A DNA stretch of 60,995 bases from Bacillota bacterium (lineage in GTDB: Bacteria; Bacillota; Clostridia; Acetivibrionales; DTU013): the NCBI GenBank assembly GCA_023412665.1, contig JAEZCA010000004.1, positions 1 to 60,995 on the forward strand. Reading direction: 5' to 3'. The notes below the pieces were generated by a model. It searched no databases. It worked only from the letters and a program-made list of their open reading frames with translations, and had not been told where the DNA came from. Positions within the stretch are counted from its first letter, which is position 1; each line of letters opens with the position of its first letter. Of this stretch, positions 45,117 to 52,629 are shown piece by piece. The translations under genes and the position numbers were made by a program.

Positions 45117-45541
45117 CACTTAACTCCGGCAAATAAAGCATGAAGCTTGTGGAGACCCGAGCCAAAAAGCATCATCGGACAGGCTACTGCGGTTTCTATC
45201 CCAGCAGCGGCACAGTCATCGAGCAATTGCTGATCAGCTGTTTTACCGCGGTGAAACAGAATTTTTTTGACACCGCTTCCCTTCAAATTCTCTACAGCTT
45301 TTTTTGCATTTTCACTATTCAATAAAACATACGCAATTTTTGGGGTCCTCGGAAGCTCATTAATGTCACTGTATACCTTGACATCATATTTTCCGTCCTT
45401 CTTCGGGTTTACAGGATAAACTTTTATGCCGGCATCGGAGAATGCCTTGTATATCATATTGCTGAACTGTGGTGTTCGGCTGGAATATCCCATGAAAATC
45501 ACTTCTTTTTCAGTGAAAAAATCCTTGCTCAGATTCTTCAT
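45116..45541 (-). CDS. CoA-binding (Rossmann) domain protein
   Basis: A 141-residue single-domain protein of the CoA_binding_2 type: FTEKEVIFMGYSSRTPQFSNM, VYPVNPKK, then PKIAYVLLNSENAKKAVE and ACPMMLFGSG. It resembles the nucleotide-binding half of succinyl-CoA synthetase alpha without a catalytic His. Stand-alone members are often of unknown role and may bind CoA or NAD(P). It is translationally coupled to the RnfD-RnfC fusion, suggesting a ligand-sensing or regulatory partner. Confidence 0.88.
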   Translation of the reverse strand: MKNLSKDFFTEKEVIFMGYSSRTPQFSNMIYKAFSDAGIKVYPVNPKKDGKYDVKVYSDINELPRTPKIAYVLLNSENAKKAVENLKGSGVKKILFHRGKTADQQLLDDCAAAGIETAVACPMMLFGSGLHKLHALFAGVK

Positions 45542-45600
45542 AACAACATCTCCGCTTTTAAATATTTTGATACTATATACGAAATAAAATCAAAATTGTT

Positions 45601-46554
45601 TTATACCTTCAATAATACTATTATTATCGAAGTCAGACTGAGACAAACATTTATCAGGCATAGAAACAAAACCACCTGTTTTGGGTTCAGGCCGGCTGAA
45701 AGCAGCCTGTAATGCACCTGGTTCCTGTCTGCCTTGTAAAAAGGCTTGCCATTCAGAAATCTCTTTATTACAACAAACAGATTGTCAAAAATAGGCACAC
45801 CCAGCGCAAGTATAGGAACAAACAGGGATAATACTGTTGTTTGCTTAAATGCGCCGTCCAATGCTATTATTCCCAGAATATAACCCATGAACCCTGCGCC
45901 TGCATCGCCCATGTATATCCTGGCAGGCGGTTTGTTGTACTTAAGATAGCCGATAGCAACGCCTACAAGTATTATTGCCATCAATGCAGACTTCGTCTGA
46001 CCTTTTGACAATGCAACCAAAAACAGTGTTATTGCAGATATTGTGGAGAGACTGCCTGCTAGCCCGTCAAGGCCATCTGAGAAATTTATGACTGTAATGA
46101 CTCCAAAAATCCATGTTATGGTCAGTATAAACTGAAGCCAACCAGGAAGCAGGATATATGAACTGCTATTGAACGGGTTTTGGAACCCAGTGAAGACAAT
46201 TCCGGAAAAATATGTGATGATAGCTGCCATAACTTGTACAATGAATTTGGGCAAAGCTGGGAAATCCTGTCCATGTGTCTTGTACCAGTCGTCAATGATC
46301 CCTATGGCAAGAACAAGTACTGATCCAGCTATGATCCCAAGATTTCGTTTGCTGAAGCCATCGGAAAATGAAATGAATGCAACCATAAAACCAATAAAGA
46401 TGCCTATACTGGCAAGGTGCGGCACGGGATCCTTGTGTATCTTCCTCTCTGTCGGGCGATCGACAAAGCCTATTGTGACAGCCAGCTTCCTGAGAGGAGG
46501 TATTAAAATGTATACGCTTATGAAAGCAAGTGCAAATGCAATAATATATTTCAA
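45601..46554 (-). CDS. tagO: MraY/WecA/TagO family glycosyl-1-phosphate transferase
   Basis: A 317-residue polytopic membrane enzyme. Family motifs are DRPTERKIHKDPVPHLASIG, VINFSDGLDGLAGSLS (the Asp-rich catalytic loop) and YMGDAGAGFMGYILG, plus a C-terminal HYRLL. It transfers a sugar-1-phosphate, most likely GlcNAc-1-P, to undecaprenyl phosphate, the first step of teichoic acid or other wall glycopolymer synthesis. It is TagO/WecA-like rather than MraY because the muramyl-pentapeptide motif and mur genes are absent. The start is taken as TTG 46554, with AAGGA about 12 bases upstream. Confidence 0.9.
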   Translation of the reverse strand: MKYIIAFALAFISVYILIPPLRKLAVTIGFVDRPTERKIHKDPVPHLASIGIFIGFMVAFISFSDGFSKRNLGIIAGSVLVLAIGIIDDWYKTHGQDFPALPKFIVQVMAAIITYFSGIVFTGFQNPFNSSSYILLPGWLQFILTITWIFGVITVINFSDGLDGLAGSLSTISAITLFLVALSKGQTKSALMAIILVGVAIGYLKYNKPPARIYMGDAGAGFMGYILGIIALDGAFKQTTVLSLFVPILALGVPIFDNLFVVIKRFLNGKPFYKADRNQVHYRLLSAGLNPKQVVLFLCLINVCLSLTSIIIVLLKV

Positions 46555-46662
46555 TTCTGATCACTGTCCTTAGAAAAATGTCTTGTTTCAATGGCAAATT
46601 GATGCAACAGCCATTGCCCACAAATCATTTTATCATTAATCATATGTTTTATTACATTAAAA

Positions 46663-46692
46663 AAATATGTCAAATGTTAACTTGACATATTT
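46663..46692 (-). terminator. Terminator of the GntR gene
   Basis: AAATATGTCAA and TTGACATATTT form a perfect 11-bp stem with an 8-base loop. On the minus strand it is followed by a run of T, and it lies 26 bases after the GntR stop. Confidence 0.85.
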
Positions 46693-46718
46693 TCAGCTGA
46701 CTCAAAATGTATAATGCG

Positions 46719-47459
46719 TTATTTACTGTTTTCGAAAACCAGTTGGCATTTATCGGCCCTATATTTGGCAATAACATGCTCTACCGGCTGTCCGCTTTTT
46801 GAATAAAGAGTGTTCTGTATCCTTATGACAGGAAGTCCGGTTTGAATCTGCAAATATTGCGCATCTACCTGGTCAGTGTATACGATCTCCAGTGAGCTTT
46901 TTGTACGGACCGGCAGCAGCGGGTACTTACCTCTTAATATTTCATATGAAGGTCTTCTGGCTTTTATATCCTCTATAAGGTCAGGAAACATGGCAAGCGG
47001 GACATATGAAGTATTATATGACATCACGCTTCCATTCTCTGCTGTTATATAGCTGATTTCAGCAAACTCGGGGTTATTGGAATGAGATTGCACTCCGAAA
47101 AAGGATTCCAGAAATTCAGCATTGTTTAACGTGACAACACGTAATGACAATATGTCATGTTGACCTGGATCCTGATTATCCAGAATAGAATCAGTAAAGC
47201 CGGAATAGTTTTTTATATCGACCTTGGATTTGAATTTGGCTACGAAGGTGCCTTTCCCCTTTTCCTTGTACAGATAACCGTTATTGGTCAGCTCGCTTAT
47301 TGCCTGTCTGACTGTCGGTCTGCTTATATCATATAGTTCGCAAAGCTCCTGTTCTGAAGGGATCCTTGATTCACCCTGATATTCCCCTGATTCTATTTTT
47401 TTAATGATCAGGTGCTTTAATTGAGAATATAAAGGTACATTACTGTATTTATTTATCAC
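46719..47459 (-). CDS. GntR family transcriptional regulator (HutC/UTRA subfamily)
   Basis: A 246-residue repressor: an N-terminal winged helix (YSQLKHLIIKKIESGEY; RIPSEQELCELYDISRPTVR; NGYLYKEKGKGTFVAKF) and a UTRA effector domain (about 80-240). UTRA ligands are usually sugars, sugar phosphates or amino acids; the ligand here is unknown. GTG 47459 is chosen because GGAGGG lies 6 bases upstream; the longer frame to 47495 would include that site. It lies just downstream of purB and may regulate neighbours or itself. Confidence 0.9.
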   Translation of the reverse strand: MINKYSNVPLYSQLKHLIIKKIESGEYQGESRIPSEQELCELYDISRPTVRQAISELTNNGYLYKEKGKGTFVAKFKSKVDIKNYSGFTDSILDNQDPGQHDILSLRVVTLNNAEFLESFFGVQSHSNNPEFAEISYITAENGSVMSYNTSYVPLAMFPDLIEDIKARRPSYEILRGKYPLLPVRTKSSLEIVYTDQVDAQYLQIQTGLPVIRIQNTLYSKSGQPVEHVIAKYRADKCQLVFENSK

Positions 47460-47546
47460 GTCGTTCCCTCCATGTTTCGGTAAGCATAGCAACACATAAT
47501 TACATCATTACTAATTCTATATGATTTTTATGCTCAATTCAACAAA

Positions 47547-47608
47547 AAACTGTATAATTTTCCTTCGTTAATTTCGGTGTTTTTAACAAAGGAAATTGTA
47601 TACAGTTT
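47547..47608. terminator. Inverted repeat between purB and the GntR gene
   Basis: AAACTGTATAATTTTCCTT faces AAGGAAATTGTATACAGTTT across a 23-base loop, with one bulge. It is close to the end of purB and upstream of the GntR start, so it can be the purB terminator or, since the AACTGTATA arm is a plausible operator half, a GntR site. Confidence 0.5.
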
Positions 47609-47651
47609 ATTTTAAGTAATTATATTTATTGTTTATTTTTCTGAGCAGTGA

Positions 47652-49079
47652 TCATACGTTCAGTTCAGAAATAATACCACTAGTATCAATACCGCTTATC
47701 CTTGGACGAACTATTTCCTCTATAAATTCGGTTACCTGCTCTTCTGAGCGTCCAATGTAGTTTGACGGTTTTATAACTGCAAGTATTTCATCCATGGTCA
47801 ATCCAAAAGCCTCATCGCCTGCTATCCTTTCGAGCAGGTCATTCTTCAGGCCCAAAAGCTTTACCTGCCTGCCGGCCTCCATAGAGTGAGTTCTTATCCT
47901 TTCATGGAGCTCCTGCCTGTCTCCTCCCTTTTTAACAGCCTCCATCATGATATTCTCGGTTGCCATAAAAGGAAGCTCTTCCAGAACGTGCTTTTCTATA
48001 ACCTTTGGATATACCACCAATCCACCTGCGACATTCAGATAAATGTTCAATATTGCATCAACTGCCAGGAAAGCCTCCGGTACGCTGATCCGCTTATTGG
48101 CAGAGTCGTCGAGAGTTCTTTCAAACCACTGTGTTGCTGCAGTTATTGCGGGATTTAAGCAGTCGGTGATCACATACCTTGCAAGTGAGGCTATTCTTTC
48201 GGAACGCATGGGATTGCGCTTGTACGCCATGGCAGAAGAACCTATCTGCTTTTCTTCAAACGGTTCTTCAATTTCCTTCATGCTTTGCAGCAGTCTTATA
48301 TCGCAGCTGAATTTACTGGCACTTTGAGCAATGCCTGAAAGAACGTTCAATACTCTGCTGTCCTGTTTTCTTGTATAAGTCTGGCCGGATACGGGGTATA
48401 CACTGGCAAAGCCCATTTTAACGGCTATCAGCTGTTCAAGTCTTTTTACCTTATCACTGCTGTTATCAAAAAGATTCATAAAGCTGGCTTGTGTTCCTGT
48501 GGTACCTTTGTTTCCAAGCAGCTTCATGGATGAGAGGACATATTCCAGGTCTTCCAAATCTATCAGAAGCTCCTGGATCCAGAGAGTAGCCCGCTTTCCT
48601 ACTGTCACCAGCTGTGCCGGCTGAAAATGTGTAAAGCCCAGTGTCGGCATACTCTTATATTCCAGCGCGAATTCGGATAACCTGTCAATTACTGCAGCAA
48701 GCTTTTTTCTTAATAATTCAAGGGCATCGCGCATTATAATTATATCAGTATTATCGCCTACATAGCATGATGTAGCGCCAAGATGAATGATGCCTTTGGC
48801 TGACGGGCACTGTTCCCCGTATGCATGCACATGGGCCATTACATCGTGGCGAACTTCCCTTTCCTTTTTTTCTGCAGCCTCATAGTTGATTTGATCCTTG
48901 AATTTTTTTAATTCTTCTATCTGTGCCTCTGATATATTCAAGCCGAGCTCCATCTCTGCTTCGGCAAGAGCGATCCAAAGCCTGCGCCATGTCCTGAACT
49001 TCCTGTCCGGTGAAAAAAGCTCCTGCATTTCCCGGCTTGCATACCTGGCGTTGAAAGGGCTGTCATACATATTCCTCAA
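47652..49079 (-). CDS. purB: Adenylosuccinate lyase
   Basis: About 475 residues; a fumarase/aspartase-superfamily enzyme that cleaves SAICAR and adenylosuccinate in purine synthesis. Motifs: RHDVMAHVHAYGEQCP, HLGATSCYVGDNTD, TLGFTHFQPAQLVTVGKR and the signature SSAMAYKRNPMRSE. It belongs to the longer, eukaryote-like PurB type. The start is taken as TTG 49079, 9 bases from GGAGG; ATG 49070 is the alternative. No other purine genes are adjacent. Confidence 0.95.
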   Translation of the reverse strand: MRNMYDSPFNARYASREMQELFSPDRKFRTWRRLWIALAEAEMELGLNISEAQIEELKKFKDQINYEAAEKKEREVRHDVMAHVHAYGEQCPSAKGIIHLGATSCYVGDNTDIIIMRDALELLRKKLAAVIDRLSEFALEYKSMPTLGFTHFQPAQLVTVGKRATLWIQELLIDLEDLEYVLSSMKLLGNKGTTGTQASFMNLFDNSSDKVKRLEQLIAVKMGFASVYPVSGQTYTRKQDSRVLNVLSGIAQSASKFSCDIRLLQSMKEIEEPFEEKQIGSSAMAYKRNPMRSERIASLARYVITDCLNPAITAATQWFERTLDDSANKRISVPEAFLAVDAILNIYLNVAGGLVVYPKVIEKHVLEELPFMATENIMMEAVKKGGDRQELHERIRTHSMEAGRQVKLLGLKNDLLERIAGDEAFGLTMDEILAVIKPSNYIGRSEEQVTEFIEEIVRPRISGIDTSGIISELNV

Positions 49080-49110
49080 ATTAGTGCACCTCCGTGTCAA
49101 GCTTTTCTAA

Positions 49111-49250
49111 CTTTATTATAACACTTCAATCAAATAAAATTTTCTTTTGTAGAAGAATTTTCATATCCCGGCAGTGTAGCAACGAGGCTGGTCCCAAGCA
49201 GGGCTTGCTGCTCGCCTATGCATCCCAGACTGGAGATATGTTCATATCGC
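49111..49250 (-). repeat. Hairpin repeat family 1, copy 3, with 42-bp insertion
   Basis: The plus strand reads TTATTATAACACTTCAATC, AAATAAAATTTTC, TTTTGTAGAAGAATTTTC, GCAGTGT and CAACGAGGCTGG, matching copy 2 at 33.3 kb in the same order. Copy 2 continues directly to GGAGATATGTTCA, whereas here about 42 extra bases (49191-49232) come first. It lies in the promoter region of purB. The 49251-49411 remainder holds a terminator and no gene. Confidence 0.65.
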
Positions 49251-49278
49251 TATAACGTAAAAGCTGTATTACAACAAA

Positions 49279-49305
49279 AAAATTGCGAGATTGAAAAATC
49301 CCGCC
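49279..49305 (-). terminator. Terminator downstream of the aminotransferase gene
   Basis: On the minus strand GCGGGATT pairs with AATCTCGC with one mismatch, followed by AATTTTTTTG. It lies about 110 bases past the aminotransferase stop and before purB. Confidence 0.7.
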
Positions 49306-49411
49306 AGATACTTATAAATATGAGATATAATATGGCATCATCCAAAGGATGATTCATCCAAAAAGATTATATTATTGTTGCGCCAATAATTCAAGTTTTT
49401 CAGTCAAAACG

Positions 49412-50698
49412 TTAGGCTAACTCTCCCAACAGCTTTTTGACTGATACTATCTGAACGCAGACACAGAGCAGTTCCATAGCCTTTTTCAACTCGCTGACCG
49501 GCGGAAGCGTCGGAGCTATTCTAATATTGGCATCCTTAGGGTCCTTGCCGTATGGATAGGTTGCGCCTGCCGGTGTCAAAACAACACCAGCTTCCTTCGC
49601 CATCGTTACCACAGCCGAAGCACACCCGGGCATTGTATTGAAGCTGATGAAATAACCTCCGTTGGGCTTGTTCCACCATGCTATGTTTTTATCTTCAAGA
49701 TTGGAGGACAGTATATCAAGTACCATGTCAAACTTCGGCTTGAGAATGGCAGCATGCTTCTTCATCTGCTTCTCGATTCCGTCCATATCCTTCAGAAACC
49801 TTACATGCCTGTACTGATTCAGCTTGTCATGGCCTATAGTTTGAATAGCAAGCAGTTTCTTTATCTGCGATATATTGTTCTCGCTGGCAGCCATCATCGC
49901 TATTCCAGCTCCGGGGAAGGTGACCTTTGAAGTGGATGCGAAAATGAATACCCTGTCGGGATTACCGGCGTTTTTACAGGCTTCCATTATGTTTTTCAGT
50001 CTGTCGGGCTCATCTGTCAGATGATGCACTATATACGCATTGTCCCAGAATATCCTGAAATCGCTGGCTGCGGTATGCATTTGAGCAAGTCGGTCGACGA
50101 CACTGTCGGAATATGTGATCCCATCAGGATTGCTGTATTTTGGAGTACACCAGATACCCTTTATGGAAGCATCTTCTGCTACCAGCTTTTCTACCATATC
50201 CATATCGGGTCCGTCATCTTTCATATCGACTGTGATCATGTCAATATTGAAAAGCTCGGTTATAGCAAAATGTCTGTCATATCCGGGACTGGGACAAAGA
50301 AATTTCACTTTCGGCAGCTTGCCCCATGGTTCTGGACTGCCGCAAACACCGAATGTCATCGAACGGCTGATAGTGTCATACATCAGGTTTAGGCTGGAGT
50401 TGCCACCTATTATGATTTCCTTTGTACTGACCTCCAGAAGCTTTGCAAAAAGCTCCTTTGCCTCAGGAATACCATCAGTAATACCGTAGTTTCGCACATC
50501 CGTGCCGGAAGCTGTTTTGCAGCTGTCGGAGGAGGCCGGGAAATCCAGCATTTCCATGGAAAGGTCAAGCTGTTCGGTACACGGCCTGCCTCTTGACATA
50601 TCCAGCTTGAGATTTTCGGCTTTAAAGCCGTCATATATTTTGTTCAGCGAAAAAAGCTTCTCTTTGAGTTCATCCCGGCCAAGCTTGTTAAAGTCCAT
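49412..50698 (-). CDS. Class I aminotransferase, aspartate aminotransferase subgroup Ic
   Basis: A 428-residue fold-type I PLP enzyme. LKLDMSRGRPCTEQLDLS, IIGGNSSLNLMYD, the PLP-phosphate region and the lysine in IFASTSKVTFPGAGIAMM are seen, plus NPDG and a late Arg in NIRIAPTLPP. This organisation is that of the larger subgroup Ic aspartate aminotransferases. The substrate is presumably aspartate/2-oxoglutarate. ATG 50698 follows GGAGG. Confidence 0.88.
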   Translation of the reverse strand: MDFNKLGRDELKEKLFSLNKIYDGFKAENLKLDMSRGRPCTEQLDLSMEMLDFPASSDSCKTASGTDVRNYGITDGIPEAKELFAKLLEVSTKEIIIGGNSSLNLMYDTISRSMTFGVCGSPEPWGKLPKVKFLCPSPGYDRHFAITELFNIDMITVDMKDDGPDMDMVEKLVAEDASIKGIWCTPKYSNPDGITYSDSVVDRLAQMHTAASDFRIFWDNAYIVHHLTDEPDRLKNIMEACKNAGNPDRVFIFASTSKVTFPGAGIAMMAASENNISQIKKLLAIQTIGHDKLNQYRHVRFLKDMDGIEKQMKKHAAILKPKFDMVLDILSSNLEDKNIAWWNKPNGGYFISFNTMPGCASAVVTMAKEAGVVLTPAGATYPYGKDPKDANIRIAPTLPPVSELKKAMELLCVCVQIVSVKKLLGELA

Positions 50699-50882
50699 GA
50701 TATTACCTCCCAAAAGTAAATATACATTTCTGATATAATAATACATTCGGAGAGAATTTGCAACTCAAGACTTAAAATAATTCAAAAAAAATATCAATAA
50801 AACAATTTCATGTGTTAATATGCAGGAAGGGCATATTGACAATTCACTATTTGTGTATACCTCTGGGCCTAAATATAGGGTG

Positions 50883-51818
50883 TCACTTTAGTATTTGTTC
50901 TATAACTCTCATGAAGTTTTTCCCCGCAAGCTTTTCTATAAAGCTGCTGCTATAATTGAGCTGCAGCAGACGATCAAAAAGTGCCGGGATGCACTGGGTA
51001 CCTTCAAGGCCGGACGGAGTACATTCAATTCCATCAAAATCGGCTCCTATTCCTATATGGTCTTCACCTGTTACGGAGCAGATATGTTCAATATGTCGGA
51101 TAACATCCTCAATGTTGGCATTTTCGGTATTGTTGAGGAAATATGGATAGAAGTTGAGACCCACCACACCTCCGTTTTTCTTCATTAGTAACAACTGAGC
51201 ATCAGTCAGGTTCCGTTCATTGTCACAAACAAATTTTGAGTTGGAATGGGATGCAATTACCGGCGCGGTGGTCAATGAAAGCACATCATCGAAACTGGCT
51301 TCACATAAATGTGAAACATCCACGATCATACCAAGGCGGTTCATCTCAGCTACGACCTGCCTGCCAAAGGCTGAAAGGCCTGAACCATGCACTTCTTCGG
51401 CACCGTCAGCAAGCAGGTTGCGGTAGTTCCATGTCAAAAGCATGCTTCTGACTCCAAGCCTGTATAGCTGCCTTAATACAGACAGCTCCCCGTTCAGACA
51501 TTCTCCTCCCTCGATGGAAAGGATCGCAGCAACCCTTTTCTCAGAAATCGCTTTTTCGATGTCGGAAGCGCTATGACATACTTTTATTTTATCGTTGTAT
51601 TTTTCCTGTGCAGTGTATACGACATCAATTATTGATAGTACTCTGGCAAGAGTATTGTTCATGTAAGTCCGGGGATTGACAAAGGCTGCAAAAAACTGCA
51701 CCCGGCTGCTGGTTTCAAGCAGCCGCCTGATGTCGAGATGATAGTTGTTTTCGTAAAGATCACCGTTGTCTTCATATACGGATAAAGCGGTATCACAATG
51801 AGCATCTATAATTAACAT
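50883..51818 (-). CDS. Membrane dipeptidase (peptidase family M19)
   Basis: A 311-residue zinc dipeptidase of the renal dipeptidase family. Metal ligands: DAHCDTALS, SIEGGECL (bridging Glu), VDVSHLCEASF and VIASHSNSK. GIGADFDGIE completes the active site. No signal peptide is present, so it is cytoplasmic here. Family members cut dipeptides, including those with a D-residue at the C-terminus. ATG 51818 overlaps the yraN stop by one base (TAATG), so it belongs to the ylq operon transcript. Confidence 0.93.
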   Translation of the reverse strand: MLIIDAHCDTALSVYEDNGDLYENNYHLDIRRLLETSSRVQFFAAFVNPRTYMNNTLARVLSIIDVVYTAQEKYNDKIKVCHSASDIEKAISEKRVAAILSIEGGECLNGELSVLRQLYRLGVRSMLLTWNYRNLLADGAEEVHGSGLSAFGRQVVAEMNRLGMIVDVSHLCEASFDDVLSLTTAPVIASHSNSKFVCDNERNLTDAQLLLMKKNGGVVGLNFYPYFLNNTENANIEDVIRHIEHICSVTGEDHIGIGADFDGIECTPSGLEGTQCIPALFDRLLQLNYSSSFIEKLAGKNFMRVIEQILK

Positions 51819-52186
51819 TAAAAAGCACTCCTTATCAAATTGATATTTTCAGTCATAAAACCTTTATTTCCTCTTCTGCCTGTCACCTCTATTATATCAA
51901 AGCGCATGTATCTTTCGCCCAGCCCTTTCTGCTTCAGGTATATCCATGCAAGGGACCTGATTTTCTGCTGCTTGGATGCCCCGACAGCCTCTGCTGGAGT
52001 GCCGAAAGCGTTGCCGGTTCTGGTCTTGACCTCGATAAAGCATATATATTCATGCTCGGAGGCGATAATGTCTATTTCACCATACATGCCCGATCTGAAA
52101 TTCTTCTCAAGTATTGTAAAACCGTTTTTCTCCAGATAATCCGCTGCTATCTGCTCCCCTGTCCGGCCGAACTCAATGTTGTTCAT
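51818..52186 (-). CDS. yraN: YraN/UPF0102 family nuclease-fold protein
   Basis: A 122-residue protein with a restriction-endonuclease-like fold: GRTGEQIAADYLEKNGF, EIDIIASEHEYICFIEVKTRT (the D-x(n)-E-x-K motif) and a C-terminal RFDIIEVTG. Function is unknown. It is usually near rnhB and rplS in Firmicutes, as here. GGAG precedes ATG 52186. Confidence 0.92.
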   Translation of the reverse strand: MNNIEFGRTGEQIAADYLEKNGFTILEKNFRSGMYGEIDIIASEHEYICFIEVKTRTGNAFGTPAEAVGASKQQKIRSLAWIYLKQKGLGERYMRFDIIEVTGRRGNKGFMTENINLIRSAF

Positions 52187-52203
52187 TCCAGGCTCCAATC
52201 TTA

Positions 52204-52476
52204 CTATTCATTGAATTTACTGTCTATATCACTAACGAATACGAGAATTTTTGCCACTATCTCATACAGCTCTCTTGGAATTTCAGCGCCGATTTCCATA
52301 AAACTCAGTGTATGAGCCAGTTCTGCGTCCTCATAAAGCGGTACGTTATTTTCTTTTGCTTTTTCGATTATTTTTTCAGCGACTTCTCCCTTTCCAAGGG
52401 CGACTATTTCAGGAGCGCCATTATTATCAGGAGAATATCTCAGGGCCGCGGCTTCTTTAATTTTCTTTTTCTCCAT
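52204..52476 (-). CDS. ylqH: Stand-alone FlhB C-terminal domain homologue (YlqH-like)
   Basis: A 90-residue protein that aligns with the cytoplasmic C-terminal part of FlhB/YscU: AALRYSPDNNGAPEIVALGKG, then NVPLYEDAELAHTLS. It begins just past where the NPTH autocleavage site would be, so it matches the released fragment of FlhB with no membrane domain. Its role is unknown. In B. subtilis the ylqG-ylqH pair lies in the same rplS-rbgA-rnhB neighbourhood. GGAG precedes ATG 52476. Confidence 0.9.
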   Translation of the reverse strand: MEKKKIKEAAALRYSPDNNGAPEIVALGKGEVAEKIIEKAKENNVPLYEDAELAHTLSFMEIGAEIPRELYEIVAKILVFVSDIDSKFNE

Positions 52477-52629
52477 ATCGCTTACTCCTTTGGTGAATCT
52501 TATGAGATTTGATTGTCAATTTCTGATTGCATTAGTTTCTTTGAGCTATTGTACTACTCCATACCCAACCTGTAAATAATAACTTCCTTGATGTTTTTTG
52601 CCGATGAAACTATCCTTTTATAGTGTTTA

